Source: Aurantimonas sp. HBX-1 (lineage in GTDB: Bacteria > Pseudomonadota > Alphaproteobacteria > Rhizobiales > Rhizobiaceae). From it: a stretch of DNA of 64,000 nucleotides. How positions within the stretch are numbered: position 1 is the stretch's first letter; the number at the start of each line of letters is the position of its first letter. The notes under the pieces are model-generated. The model was given only the letters and a program-made list of their open reading frames with translations, was not told where the DNA came from and made no database searches. The stretch spans positions 4,239,501 to 4,303,500 of the forward strand of contig NZ_CP090066.1 in assembly GCF_021391535.1 (NCBI RefSeq), read 5' to 3'. Position numbers and translations under genes: made by a program. This document shows, piece after piece, positions 17,412-26,814 of this stretch.

Positions 17412-17849
17412 TCAGCCCTTCGCGGCCTTGGCCGGGTCGAGCCCGCCCATCTCGCAGACCCTGGCAAACTCGGCCTCCGTCACCGGCTGGACCGAGAGCC
17501 GGGAATTGTTGACCAGCACCATGTCCTTCAGCGCCGGCTCGGCCTTGGCCGCATCGAGCGTGACGGGGTTCGGCACGTCCATCACCGCTTTGATGTCGAC
17601 GCACTCCCACTTGCCGTCCGGGGCGGTCGAATCCGGATGCGCCTCGGCGACCACCTCGACGATGCCGACCACCGCCTTGCCCTCGTTGGAGTGGTAGAAG
17701 AAGCCGCGGTCGCCGACCGCCATCTCGCGCATGAAATTGCGCGCCTGGTAGTTGCGGACCCCGTCCCATTCCTGGCCCTTGGCGCCGGCCTGCTTCTGCT
17801 GGTCGAAGGACCATTTCTCGGGCTCGGACTTGAACAGCCAGTAGCGCAT
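17412..17849 (-). CDS. EVE domain protein
   Basis: A 145-residue protein consisting of a single EVE domain, a PUA-like fold related to YTH readers of modified bases. It begins MRYWLFKSEPEKWSFDQQ and contains the typical WDGVRNYQARNFMREM and GFFYHSNEGKAVVGIVEV. Stand-alone EVE proteins in alphaproteobacteria are inferred to bind modified nucleotides in RNA or DNA. GGGAGCACCATC before ATG 17849 fixes the start. It sits 14 bases after YciI, so the two are probably co-transcribed. Confidence 0.9.
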   Translation of the reverse strand: MRYWLFKSEPEKWSFDQQKQAGAKGQEWDGVRNYQARNFMREMAVGDRGFFYHSNEGKAVVGIVEVVAEAHPDSTAPDGKWECVDIKAVMDVPNPVTLDAAKAEPALKDMVLVNNSRLSVQPVTEAEFARVCEMGGLDPAKAAKG

Positions 17850-17863
17850 GATGGTGCTCCCGT

Positions 17864-18154
17864 TCAGCCGGCGGCCGGGTTCTTGATCGCCCAGTTCCAG
17901 GGCCGCACGGTGACGGTCTCGAACAGGCCGGCGACGGCATAGGGGTCGCGGTCGGCAATTGCCTTGGCCGCTTCGCGGCTGTCCGCCTCGATCACCACCA
18001 TGCTGCCGCAGGGCTTGTCGTTCTCGTCGAGGAACGGGCCGGCGAATTTCAGCGCGTCGCCGAGGCCGTTCAGATGGGCCAGATGCTCCGTCCGCGTGTC
18101 CATGCGCAGTTGCAGGGAGTTCGGCTTGTCGTCGCAGAGCAGGGCATAGAGCAT
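17864..18154 (-). CDS. YciI family protein
   Basis: A 96-residue ferredoxin-fold YciI protein. It starts MLYALLCDDKPNSLQLRM and contains RTEHLAHLNGLGDALKFAGPF, with the conserved His-Asp pair (His24, and the ADRDPYAVAGLF motif). The catalytic role of stand-alone YciI proteins is unknown; some relatives are dechlorinating or decarboxylating enzymes. GAGG precedes the ATG. It follows gpsA by 77 bases and precedes the EVE gene, an arrangement common in rhizobia. Confidence 0.88.
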   Translation of the reverse strand: MLYALLCDDKPNSLQLRMDTRTEHLAHLNGLGDALKFAGPFLDENDKPCGSMVVIEADSREAAKAIADRDPYAVAGLFETVTVRPWNWAIKNPAAG

Positions 18155-18231
18155 CGGGTTTTCCTCGGGTCAGTTCTGGTTGAAGGCGGCCGCATGGCCG
18201 CGGCGGCAAATTAGCGAGCCTGGGGCGGGCA

Positions 18232-19212
18232 TCAATCGAATTCGCGCTTCAGCGGACGCGCCAAGAGCGCCTGCACCGCCTCGCCGACATCCATGCCGCC
18301 GGCAAGGATCTTCGCGACCGTGGCGATGATCGGCGCATCGATGCCGCGCTCTTCGGCGAGCCGGGCGGCGATGCCGGCGGTGTGGACGCCCTCGGCGAGC
18401 TTCAGCCCGGCGCGATCCTCGCCGCGGCCGAGCGCGACGCCATAGGCGAAATTGCGCGATTGCGGGCTCGAGCAGGTGAGGATGAGGTCGCCCAGCCCGG
18501 AAAGCCCCATCAGCGTCTCCGGCCGGCCACCGAGCGCGGCGCCCAGACGGCGCAGCTCGACGAAGCCCCGGGTGATCACCGCGGCCTGCGCCGAGGCGCC
18601 GAGGCCGCGCCCGGCGACGGCGCCTGCGGCGAGCGCCAGCACGTTCTTGAGGGCGCCGCCGGCCTCGACGCCGCGCATGTCGGTCGCGGCATAACCACGG
18701 AACGTTTCGGTCGAGAGCAGCCGCGCCGCCTCGTCGGCGGCCTCGGTCTCGTCGGCGGCGATGGTCACCGCCGTCGGCAGGCCGCGCGCGACGTCGGCGG
18801 CAAAGCTCGGGCCGGAAAGGACCGCGAGGCGGTGGCCGGGCAGTTCCTCGGCGAGGATGTCGGAGGCAAAGCGGCCGGTGTCCTGCTCGATGCCCTTGGA
18901 GCAGAGCACGACCAGCTGATCCGGGCGCAGATGCGGCTTCAGGGCGGTGGCGGCGGCGCGCAGGCTCTGGGTCGGCACGACCAGCAGCACGATCCCGGCA
19001 TCGCCGAGCGCGGTATCCGGATCGAGCGTCGCGTGCAGTCCCTCGGGCAGCGTCAGGTCCGGTAGATAGCGCGGATTGCAGCGGTCCGCCTCGATGGCCC
19101 GAACGGTGTCGGCGTCGCGGGCGAGGATGGTGACGGCGTGGCCGGCCCGCGCGTAGAGGCTGGCGAGCGCGGTGCCCCAGGCGCCGGCGCCGACGACGGC
19201 GAAGCGGCTCAT
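18232..19212 (-). CDS. gpsA: Glycerol-3-phosphate dehydrogenase [NAD(P)+]
   Basis: A 326-residue cytosolic enzyme that reduces dihydroxyacetone phosphate to sn-glycerol-3-phosphate for phospholipid synthesis. The Rossmann motif GAGAWG lies at residues 8-13. Further marks are VLCSKGIEQ, LSGPSFAADVA, the catalytic Lys in GGALKNVLALAAG, and SPQSRNFAYGVALGRG. Its ATG overlaps the tsaD stop by the four bases ATGA, so translation is coupled to tsaD. Confidence 0.96.
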   Translation of the reverse strand: MSRFAVVGAGAWGTALASLYARAGHAVTILARDADTVRAIEADRCNPRYLPDLTLPEGLHATLDPDTALGDAGIVLLVVPTQSLRAAATALKPHLRPDQLVVLCSKGIEQDTGRFASDILAEELPGHRLAVLSGPSFAADVARGLPTAVTIAADETEAADEAARLLSTETFRGYAATDMRGVEAGGALKNVLALAAGAVAGRGLGASAQAAVITRGFVELRRLGAALGGRPETLMGLSGLGDLILTCSSPQSRNFAYGVALGRGEDRAGLKLAEGVHTAGIAARLAEERGIDAPIIATVAKILAGGMDVGEAVQALLARPLKREFD

Positions 19213-20297
19213 GCCTTGGCTCCCCGGCGGCCGAAGCCGACCAGCGGCACGGCGCCGGCGTCGAGCGGCCAGCGCGAGCGCACCGGCGCCTCCAGCCCGT
19301 CGACGAGACCGGCCTCGAAGCGCTCGAGCCCGGCATAGGCGACCATCGCGGCGTTGTCGGTGCAGAGCGCGGCGGGCGGTGCGACGAGCCGGACGCCGGC
19401 CTTTCCGGCCTCGGCTTCCAGCGCGGTGCGGATCGCCCGATTGGCGGCAACACCGCCGGCGACGGCCAGCACCGGGTCGGCAAGGTCGGGGAACTCGGCA
19501 CGGAACCGCTCCAGCGCCCGTCGGGTGCGGTCGGCGAGGCTGTCGGCGGCCGCCGCCTGGAAGCTGGCGCAGAGATCGGCGACATCGCCGTCGGAAAGCG
19601 GCGCGGCGGCTTCGGCGGCCTGGCGGAGCGCGGTCTTCAACCCGGAGAACGAGAAATCGAGCCGGGCCTCGCCGCGCAGCGGCCGCGGCAGGGCAAAACG
19701 CGTGGCGTCCCCGGTGGCCGCCCTACGCTCGACATTGGGGCCGCCCGGCTGCGGCAGCTGCAGCAGCTTGGCCGTCTTGTCGAAGGCCTCGCCGAGCGCG
19801 TCGTCGATCGTTGTGCCCCAGCGCTCGTAGGTGCCGAGGCCGCGCACCAGCAGGATCTGGGTGTGGCCGCCGGAGACCAGCAGCAGGAGGTAGGGATAGT
19901 CCAGCCGGTCGGTGAGGCGGGGAGTGAGGGCGTGGCCCTCGAGATGGTTTACCGCGACGAACGGCAGGCCCCGGGCGGCGGCGATCGCCTTGCCGGTCAT
20001 CGCCCCGACGATCAGTCCGCCGACGAGGCCGGGGCCGGTGGTGGCGGCGATGGCCGCGAGGTCGCCGAAGCCGAGCCCGGCGTCGTCCATGGCGGCACGG
20101 ACGATGCCGTCCAGCGCCTCGACATGCGCGCGCGCCGCGATCTCCGGCACGACGCCGCCGAAGGCGGCATGTTCCTCGACTTGGCTGAGCACGACATTGG
20201 CGAGGATCACCGGCGCGCCGTCACGGTCGCGGCCGACCACCGCCGCGGCGGTCTCGTCGCAGCTCGTCTCGATGCCGAGGATCGGTGTCGCGGTCAT
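19209..20297 (-). CDS. tsaD: tRNA N6-adenosine threonylcarbamoyltransferase TsaD
   Basis: A 362-residue ASKHA-fold enzyme that transfers threonylcarbamoyl to A37 of ANN-reading tRNAs. The start MTATPILGIETSCDETAAAV is diagnostic. The metal ligands His118 and His122 lie in NHLEGH, with LLLLVSGGHTQI and AVAGGVAANRAIR downstream. ATG 20297 follows GAAGGGAAG; the frame is open far upstream but antisense to hemC. It diverges from hemC across 171 bases and heads the operon with gpsA. Confidence 0.96.
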   Translation of the reverse strand: MTATPILGIETSCDETAAAVVGRDRDGAPVILANVVLSQVEEHAAFGGVVPEIAARAHVEALDGIVRAAMDDAGLGFGDLAAIAATTGPGLVGGLIVGAMTGKAIAAARGLPFVAVNHLEGHALTPRLTDRLDYPYLLLLVSGGHTQILLVRGLGTYERWGTTIDDALGEAFDKTAKLLQLPQPGGPNVERRAATGDATRFALPRPLRGEARLDFSFSGLKTALRQAAEAAAPLSDGDVADLCASFQAAAADSLADRTRRALERFRAEFPDLADPVLAVAGGVAANRAIRTALEAEAGKAGVRLVAPPAALCTDNAAMVAYAGLERFEAGLVDGLEAPVRSRWPLDAGAVPLVGFGRRGAKA

Positions 20298-20468
20298 GGG
20301 CTTCCCTTCGCGCCGCCGTTCTACCGGTTCCGGCGCAAGATGGAAGCCGCGGGTGGTGGCGGGCCCGCCCGCGATTGATCTTCGCCGCTCCGATCTTCTA
20401 TGCATGAGGACCGCGCCGCGAGGCCGGCGCGGCGCAAGCCGCGGAAGCAATGAACCGGGAGGCCCGCC

Positions 20469-21407
20469 TTGGCGACGGACGGCATCATCCGCATCGGAAC
20501 ACGCGGCAGCCAGCTCGCGCTGGCGCAGGCCAGCGAGGTGCGGGCCCGGCTGATGGTCGCCCACGGCCTGCCGGCGGAGCGCTTCGAGGTGACGGTGATC
20601 TCCACCTCCGGCGACCGGATCCTCGACCGGCCGCTGTCGGAAGTGGGCGGCAAGGGCCTGTTCACCAAGGAGATCGAGCTGGCGCTGCTCGGCGGCGAGA
20701 TCGACATCGCGGTGCATTCGTCGAAGGACATGGCGACGGCGATCCCGGACGGGCTGGCGATCACCGCCTTCCTGCCGCGCGAGGACGTGCGCGATGCCTT
20801 CATCGGCCGCGAGGTGCGCACCATCGCCGAACTGCCGCACGGCGCGGTCGTCGGCTCGGCGTCGCTGCGGCGGCAGTCGCTGCTGAAGCGGCTGCGGCCC
20901 GATCTCGAGGTCATCACCTTCCGCGGCAACGTCCAAAGCCGGCTGCGCAAGCTGGAGGAGGGCCAGGTCGACGCCACGCTGCTGGCGCTCGCCGGGCTGA
21001 ACCGGCTGGAAATGAGCCACGTCGCGACGGAGGTCCTCGACGTGGTCAGCTTTCCGCCGGCGCCGGGACAGGGCGCGATCTGCATCGAAGGCCGGGCGGG
21101 CGACCAGGCGACCGCCGATCTCGTCGCGGCGATCGCCGACCACCACACGACGGTCGCGCTGACGGCGGAGCGGGCGTTCCTCGCCGAGCTCGACGGCTCC
21201 TGCCGCACCCCGATCGCCGCCCATGCCGAGATGCACGAGGACGGTTCGATGACGCTGCACGGCATGATCCTGACGCCAGACGGCGTCCGGATGCACGAGA
21301 CGCGGCGGACGGGGCTCGCCGAGGACGCCGCGACGATCGGCCGGATGGCCGGGCGCGACGTGCTGGAGGAGGCAGGGCCCGACTTCTTCGCCGGATGGGC
21401 GATGTGA
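20469..21407 (+). CDS. hemC: Hydroxymethylbilane synthase
   Basis: A 312-residue porphobilinogen deaminase joining four porphobilinogens to hydroxymethylbilane. It contains GTRGSQLALAQA, the catalytic Asp87 in AVHSSKDM, and the dipyrromethane-cofactor cysteine Cys245 in LDGSCRTPIAAH. The start is TTG 20469, preceded by GGGAGG at the right distance, and no nearby ATG fits. hemD follows 25 bases later. Confidence 0.96.
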   Translation: MATDGIIRIGTRGSQLALAQASEVRARLMVAHGLPAERFEVTVISTSGDRILDRPLSEVGGKGLFTKEIELALLGGEIDIAVHSSKDMATAIPDGLAITAFLPREDVRDAFIGREVRTIAELPHGAVVGSASLRRQSLLKRLRPDLEVITFRGNVQSRLRKLEEGQVDATLLALAGLNRLEMSHVATEVLDVVSFPPAPGQGAICIEGRAGDQATADLVAAIADHHTTVALTAERAFLAELDGSCRTPIAAHAEMHEDGSMTLHGMILTPDGVRMHETRRTGLAEDAATIGRMAGRDVLEEAGPDFFAGWAM

Positions 21408-21432
21408 ACGGACCGGCGCGGGCGCCCGGCGC

Positions 21433-22125
21433 ATGCGCGTCCTGATCCTGCGCGAGGCCGCCGCCGCCGAGCGGACGGCAAGGGAACTGGCGGCGCGCGG
21501 CCACGAGCCGCTGGTGCTGCCGCTGGAAGCCGCCGAAATGCTCGGCGCGCCACCGCCTGAGGGACGCTTCGCCGCCTTCGCGGCGACCAGCGCCCATGCG
21601 GTCGCGCCGCTGGCCAAGGCCTTCCCGGACGATGCGCGGCCGCTCTTCGCGGTCGGGGAGGCGACGGCCGCGGCCGCCCGGGACGCCGGCTTTCTGGACG
21701 TCCGGGTCGCGGACGGCGCCGCCGACGGCATCGCGGCCCTGGCGAAAGCTTCGCTGCCGGTCGGCGACACGATCCTCTACGCGGCTGGCCGCACCCGGAC
21801 CGGGACGCTGGAAGCCGGATTGGCGGAAGCCGGCATCGGCTGCGCGGTCTGGGAGGTCTACGCCATCCGGCCGCTGCAGCCCGACGGCGCGACGGTGCAA
21901 CGGGTGCTCGGTGGGCGGTCCCCGGACCATGTGCTGGTGCTGTCCGTCGGGCAGGCGACGGCGTTTGCCGGGCTCTGCCGCGCCATGCCGGAAAACTTCG
22001 CGCCGCTGCCGACGGTGCTGGCGCTGTCGGCGCGGATTGCGACGGCGCTGACGGCGGAACTTCGCCGCCACACGCGGATTTCGCCCGACAGGACGCTTGC
22101 TTCGCTTTTCGAATGGCTCGGCTAA
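21433..22125 (+). CDS. hemD: Uroporphyrinogen-III synthase
   Basis: A 230-residue HemD that cyclises hydroxymethylbilane with inversion of ring D. HemD sequences diverge strongly, but the N-terminal MRVLILREAAAAERTARELA, the mid-protein TSAHAVAPLA and the interdomain VWEVYAIRP are typical, and position directly after hemC is decisive. The C-terminus ends in LASLFEWLG. The next gene encodes a mitofilin-like protein, the standard alphaproteobacterial order. Confidence 0.9.
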   Translation: MRVLILREAAAAERTARELAARGHEPLVLPLEAAEMLGAPPPEGRFAAFAATSAHAVAPLAKAFPDDARPLFAVGEATAAAARDAGFLDVRVADGAADGIAALAKASLPVGDTILYAAGRTRTGTLEAGLAEAGIGCAVWEVYAIRPLQPDGATVQRVLGGRSPDHVLVLSVGQATAFAGLCRAMPENFAPLPTVLALSARIATALTAELRRHTRISPDRTLASLFEWLG

Positions 22126-22252
22126 CCTAGTTCCTGCCTTGAGAGACCGCTGCTTGCGCGACCGGTGCGAATGAAGGACCAATGTCGGCGCGGTGCGCTG
22201 CGGTGGTTCGGACCCGCGCAGCCGCCTGTCCGGCGAGAATGGAGCTAATTCG

Positions 22253-24589
22253 ATGACCAACCGTCCCCGGCGCTCGAAGCCGAGCAAGACGCGCGGCCAG
22301 ACGATCGACCTGAAGGCTGAACCAGTGACAGACGGCGACAAGAACAAGGCCGACAGCGAATCGGCGCGTCCGGACGAACCCAAGAGCGCGGCGGGACGCG
22401 GGGTGCCGGCGGGCGAGGCCAAGCCGGGTGCGGCGCCGTCCCCTTCGGCGTCGTCCGGCACGAAACCCGCCGCAGCTTCCGCTGCCGCCGGTTCGACCAG
22501 CAGCAAGAGCTCCTCGTCATCCGGCGTGAAATACACGTCGACGAAGGCCAGCGACGCCAAGGGCAGCGAGACGCTGGCGGAGTTCGCCGCCGAGGAGGGC
22601 CTCGCCCCCGACGCGCCGCATCCGCCCAAGTCTGCGGAAACCGACAAGAAGCCCGCCGGCGGCGACGCCGACAGGAAGCTAGCCGACGGCAGCGCTAAGC
22701 CGGCGACGACGGTCGGCGCATCGAGCGCTGTGCCGGCCACCGTTCGCGGCGTTGCGCCCAGCATCGGCGGCGCCTCGGCAGCGAGCGCGACGCCCGCCGC
22801 CGGATCGTCCTCGCCGAAGCAGCCGGCGACCCCGGCGGGCGCACCGCCGCTGGCCGGCAGCACGCCGGGCCATGCCGCGGCCTCCGCCGGTTCGAGCGCG
22901 AGCGGTGCCAAGCCCGCCGGTGCGGCAGTTTCCGGCGGCGCTACCTCCGCCAGCGCGGCGATTTCGAGCACGAGCGGCGCAACGGCTTCCTCCGGTGAGA
23001 GCGGTGCCAAGCCAGCCGGTACGTCGGCATCCGGCGCCGGTACGAGCAGTGCCAAGCCCACCGGCGCGGCGGCTTCGAGCCCTTCCACGGCGGCTGCGTC
23101 TACTTCGTCCGCCGGGTCTTCCAGGCCAGGCGCCTCGGCGACCCCGTCCGCCGGCGTTTCGGGATCGTCGGCCAGCACGCCTGGCAGCGCGACGTCGACG
23201 CGGCCGTCGGGCCCGTCTTCTCCGGCATCGTCTTCCCCGTCGGGCAGTTCCAGGGATCAAGGGACCGCGTCCGCGGCGGCGCCCACCGGCGCAGCGGCTG
23301 CAAAGTCAGGTGTGACGGGCACGGGTGCGGGTTCGCCCGCCTCCGGCAGCTCTGCGTCGTCGACGAGTTCCCGCCCTGCGGCGACGTCCACGCCGACCCG
23401 CCCCGCGGAGCCGGCGAAGACCGGCAGCGGCTTCGGGACGGCGCTCGCCGCAGGCGTCGTCGGTGCACTCATCGCCTTGGGTGGTGGAGCAGCGCTGCAG
23501 GCCAGCGGCGTGCTGCCATCGCTCGGCGAGGCCGAGCAGGGCGAGCAGGTGGCATCCGTCACCCCCGAGCAGTTCGAGGCGCTGAACGGCGAAGTGGTGA
23601 CGCTTCGCCAGCAGATGGAGGGCGCTGCCGCGGCTCCGCCGGTCGAGGGTCTCGCCACCACCGAGCAGCTCACCGCGCTGGGGCAGCGCATCGATTCGCT
23701 CGAGCAATCCACCACTGCCGGGATGCAGCAGGCGAGCGAGGCGGCGGCCGCGGCGCGGCAGGCAGCGAGTGGCGCGGGCGAGACTGCCACCGCGGCGCAG
23801 CAGGCCGCCACCGGCGCCCAGCAGGCGGCCGAGGCCGCCCAGCAAACGGCATCCGCCGCCCAGGAAACCGCCAACGCCGCCAATGCGGCGTCGACCGCCG
23901 CCCAGGAAGCCGCCAACCAGGCGCGCGACACCGCCGCTTCCGCCCAGGAAGCCGCCGAGCAGGCGGGTGCCCGCATCGACGGTGCACTGGCCGGCTTCGA
24001 CGAGCGCCTCGCCGCGATGGAGCAGCGAAACCGCCGGGCCGACTCGGCGCTGGCCGCGGCCAATCTGAAATCCGCCATCGATCGCGGCGGCCCGTTCATG
24101 GCCGAGCTCGAGACCTATGCGCAGGCCGGCGGCTCGGCGGAATCGCTCCGCCAGTTCGCGGCGGACGGGGCGCCGTCGATGGCGGCGCTCACGGCTGCCT
24201 GGCCGGCCGTCGAGGCCCGGATCGCGGACGCGCTGCGCCCGGCCCAGCCGGATGCGCCCGTCGGCGAGCAGTTGCTCTCCGGCTTGCGCTCGCTGGTCCA
24301 GGTAAGGCCGGCGGGACCGGCTCCCGCCAGCGAACCGGGGCCCGCGGCGGCGCTGTCGCGCCTCGACGCGGCCATCACCAGCGGCGATCTCGCCGCCTGG
24401 CAGGCGGAGTGGCAGGCCCTGCCGCAGCCGGCCAAGGACGCCAGCGCGGATTTCGCCGAGGACGTCGCGGCCCGGCTTAGCGCAGAGCAGATCGTGTCGG
24501 AGACGCTGTCGGCAGCGCCCGCGGCATCCGGGAGCGGTAATGCGACGCCGGCGGCGACAGAGCCCGCCGCCACGGAAAATCAGGGCTAA
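22253..24589 (+). CDS. Mitofilin/Mic60-like membrane protein with long low-complexity arm
   Basis: A 778-residue bacterial homologue of mitochondrial Mic60, known to shape inner membranes. Unlike most, it has an enormous Ser/Ala/Thr/Gly/Pro-rich, presumably cytoplasmic arm (about residues 50-390), then one membrane segment (about 396-418, ALAAGVVGALIALGGGAAL). Next comes an Ala/Gln-rich coiled coil from about residue 514 with near-perfect seven-residue spacing (AAQQAAT, GAQQAAE, AAQQTAS and so on), and a C-terminal mitofilin-type helical domain. ATG 22253, preceded by GGAG, is preferred over an in-frame start at 22193. It lies between hemD and hemY, a conserved order. Confidence 0.85.
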   Translation: MTNRPRRSKPSKTRGQTIDLKAEPVTDGDKNKADSESARPDEPKSAAGRGVPAGEAKPGAAPSPSASSGTKPAAASAAAGSTSSKSSSSSGVKYTSTKASDAKGSETLAEFAAEEGLAPDAPHPPKSAETDKKPAGGDADRKLADGSAKPATTVGASSAVPATVRGVAPSIGGASAASATPAAGSSSPKQPATPAGAPPLAGSTPGHAAASAGSSASGAKPAGAAVSGGATSASAAISSTSGATASSGESGAKPAGTSASGAGTSSAKPTGAAASSPSTAAASTSSAGSSRPGASATPSAGVSGSSASTPGSATSTRPSGPSSPASSSPSGSSRDQGTASAAAPTGAAAAKSGVTGTGAGSPASGSSASSTSSRPAATSTPTRPAEPAKTGSGFGTALAAGVVGALIALGGGAALQASGVLPSLGEAEQGEQVASVTPEQFEALNGEVVTLRQQMEGAAAAPPVEGLATTEQLTALGQRIDSLEQSTTAGMQQASEAAAAARQAASGAGETATAAQQAATGAQQAAEAAQQTASAAQETANAANAASTAAQEAANQARDTAASAQEAAEQAGARIDGALAGFDERLAAMEQRNRRADSALAAANLKSAIDRGGPFMAELETYAQAGGSAESLRQFAADGAPSMAALTAAWPAVEARIADALRPAQPDAPVGEQLLSGLRSLVQVRPAGPAPASEPGPAAALSRLDAAITSGDLAAWQAEWQALPQPAKDASADFAEDVAARLSAEQIVSETLSAAPAASGSGNATPAATEPAATENQG
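22901..23069 (+). repeat. Imperfect repeats in the mitofilin low-complexity arm
   Basis: Three copies of a 24-base unit, AGCGGTGCCAAGCC plus about 10 more, start near 22901, 23000 and 23045, encoding SGAKPAG, SGAKPAG and SSAKPTG. They suggest expansion of the arm by slippage or local duplication. Confidence 0.6.
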
Positions 24590-24598
24590 GGAACTCCC

Positions 24599-26227
24599 AT
24601 GCTGCGAATCCTCGCCTTCCTTCTCGTCGTCCTCGCCGCCGGCATGGGTTTTGCCTGGCTGGCCGACAATCCCGGCCAGGTCAGCTTCGTGTGGCAGGGC
24701 CAGCAGGTCGACATGAGCCTGATGGTCTTCATCATCGCGCTCGGCCTGCTGATCGCCGCGGTGCTGCTGGTGGTCTGGCTGGTCAGCGCCTTCTTCAGGA
24801 CGCCGGGGGCGATCGGCAACTGGTGGAACACCCGCCGACGCGACCGCGGCTACCAGGCGCTGTCGAGCGGGATCATCGCGGCCGGCGCCGGCGACGCGGT
24901 GCTGGCGCGCCGGATGACCAAGCGCAGCAGCAAGCTGCTCGACGTCCAGAAGGAACCGCTGATCCGCTTCCTCGACGCGCAGACCGCGATGATCGAGGGC
25001 GACCATGCCCGCGCCCGCTCGACCTTCGAGCACATGGAGCGCGACCCGGAGACCCGTCTCCTCGCGCTGCGCGGCCTGTTCCTGGAGGCAGAGCGGGTCG
25101 GCGACGAGGGTGCGGCACGCCACTATGCCGAGCGCGCGGTGCGGATCGCCCCGCACGTGCCCTGGGCCGGCGGTGCGGTGCTGGAATCGAAGTCGCTTGC
25201 CGGCGACTGGAACGGCGCCCTGGAGATTCTCGAGGCGCAGAAGAACACGCGGATGATCGACCGCGACGATTCCAAGCGGCTGCGCGCCGTGCTGCTGACC
25301 GCCAAGGCGATGGCCGCCGCCGAGGGCGACCCGGCGACGGCGCGCACGGCCGGTGTCGAGGCGCACAAGCTGGCGCCGGATCTGGTGCCCGCCGGCCTCG
25401 TCGCCGCGCAGGCGCTGTTCCGGCTGGGCGATCTTCGCCGCGGCTCGAAGATCCTCGAAACGAGCTGGATCAACAATCCGCATCCGGAGATCGCCGAGGC
25501 CTATGTGCACGCCCGCCCGGGCGATTCGCCGGCCGACCGGCTGAAGCGCGCGCAGAAGCTGCACGGTCTGCGGGCAGGAAATGTGGAGGCGGAGATCTGC
25601 CTGGCACGGGCGGCGCTCGACGCCGGCGACCTGAAGCTGGCGCGCTCGGCGGCATTGGCGGCGGCGGACGCGGGCCCGCGCGAGAGCGTCTACCTGCTCC
25701 TCGCCGACATCGAGGAAGAAGACACCGGCGAGATCGGCCGGGTGCGGGAGTGGCTCGCCCGCGCCATCCGGGCGCCGCGCGATCCGGCGTGGACCGCCGA
25801 CGGCGTCGTGGCCGAGCATTGGGCACCGGTTTCTCCTGTGACCGGCCGGCTCGACGCGTTCCAGTGGAAGGTGCCGGTGGAGCGGATCGGCACCGAGGAG
25901 GGCCCGCTGATCGAGGCGCAGGCCGGAGACGACGCGAAGACCATCGAAGCGGACCGCGAGGCGCCACCCGCAGCGACGGTCCTCGGCGGCAGCGCGACGC
26001 CGACACCCGTCGTCAGCCCCGTACCCGCCAGTGCGGTTGCGCAAGAGAAGCCTGCGCCGACGCCGGCTCCGGCAGGACCGCAGGCGACGACCGCTGCCGA
26101 GCCTTTGTCCAACGGTGCCGGCAAGCCCGTCGCGCCGGTCGGTGCCGGGGCCACCGAGCCCGCCGGCGCGCCGAAAAAGCAGCCGGTGCCGACCGACGAG
26201 GAACGCAAGGAAGCCCGCTTCGCATGA
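24599..26227 (+). CDS. hemY: HemY-type TPR membrane protein
   Basis: A 542-residue protein of the proteobacterial HemY_N family, which is unrelated to the Gram-positive HemY oxidase. Two membrane segments at the N-terminus (residues 4-21 and about 42-66) are followed by the conserved NWWNTRRRDRGYQALSSGIIAAGAGDAVLARRMTKRS and then TPR-like helices. A Pro/Ala-rich tail ends the protein. Its role is unproven; it is thought to organise late heme synthesis at the membrane. ATG 24599 is 9 bases after the mitofilin stop, so the two are in one operon. Confidence 0.9.
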   Translation: MLRILAFLLVVLAAGMGFAWLADNPGQVSFVWQGQQVDMSLMVFIIALGLLIAAVLLVVWLVSAFFRTPGAIGNWWNTRRRDRGYQALSSGIIAAGAGDAVLARRMTKRSSKLLDVQKEPLIRFLDAQTAMIEGDHARARSTFEHMERDPETRLLALRGLFLEAERVGDEGAARHYAERAVRIAPHVPWAGGAVLESKSLAGDWNGALEILEAQKNTRMIDRDDSKRLRAVLLTAKAMAAAEGDPATARTAGVEAHKLAPDLVPAGLVAAQALFRLGDLRRGSKILETSWINNPHPEIAEAYVHARPGDSPADRLKRAQKLHGLRAGNVEAEICLARAALDAGDLKLARSAALAAADAGPRESVYLLLADIEEEDTGEIGRVREWLARAIRAPRDPAWTADGVVAEHWAPVSPVTGRLDAFQWKVPVERIGTEEGPLIEAQAGDDAKTIEADREAPPAATVLGGSATPTPVVSPVPASAVAQEKPAPTPAPAGPQATTAAEPLSNGAGKPVAPVGAGATEPAGAPKKQPVPTDEERKEARFA

Positions 26228-26345
26228 CGCCGTCACGCGTCGTCCGGCCGACCCTTCATTGCCGGCCGCCTCGGGCGGCCGGGTTGCGGACCCCACCTGG
26301 AATGCGCACATGCCGCGTCGATGGCCGGCACGCCAGCGAGGAATG

Positions 26346-26810
26346 ATGTTCGACGCCTTTCGAGATTTCATCCGGTCAATCGGGACCGACGACAGCGCGG
26401 ACGATCGCGGCGCCGACGACGTGCGGGTCGCGGCGGCGGCGCTGCTCTATCATGTCATCGACGCGGACGGGATCGTCACGCCGGCGGAGCGCCAGCGCCT
26501 GCACGACGTGCTCGCCGAGGAGTTCGGCCTCAGCGCCGGCGAGACCCGGCGGATCGCCGAGGCCGGCGAGGCGGCCGATGCCGAGGCGGTAGATCTCTAC
26601 CGCTTCACCTCGGTGCTGAAGGCCGAGCTGGACGAGGAGCGCCGCATCCGGTTCATCGAGCTCCTGTGGGAGGTGACCTATGTCGACGGGTCGGTCCACG
26701 AGCTTGAGGACAACGTGATCTGGCGGATCGCCGAGCTTCTCGCGGTCTCCACCAGGGATCGCATGTTGATGAAACGGGAGGCAGCGAACCGGAGCGGGAA
26801 TCCCGACTGA
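26346..26810 (+). CDS. TerB-family protein
   Basis: A 154-residue all-helical TerB-like protein. The acidic pair of repeats is visible: YHVIDADGIVTPAERQRL and EVTYVDGSVHELEDNVIWRIAELL, which carry conserved Asp and Glu that may bind metal. GAGGA immediately precedes two overlapping start codons (26343 and 26346); I used the second. It trails hemY by 118 bases and precedes the amidotransferase gene by 4, so the latter pair is co-transcribed. Function in heme-operon neighbours is unknown. Confidence 0.8.
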   Translation: MFDAFRDFIRSIGTDDSADDRGADDVRVAAAALLYHVIDADGIVTPAERQRLHDVLAEEFGLSAGETRRIAEAGEAADAEAVDLYRFTSVLKAELDEERRIRFIELLWEVTYVDGSVHELEDNVIWRIAELLAVSTRDRMLMKREAANRSGNPD

Positions 26811-26814
26811 CGCC

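Noticed and set aside
23792..23965. Repetitive GCC/CAG-rich tract looking like a tandem array or CRISPR
   Set aside because: Repeats are codon-level heptads of an Ala/Gln coiled coil inside the mitofilin gene, with no constant repeats and unique spacers.
23306..26371. 1021-residue open frame antisense to mitofilin-hemY
   Set aside because: Spans two well-supported genes and has no recognisable domain or ribosome site.
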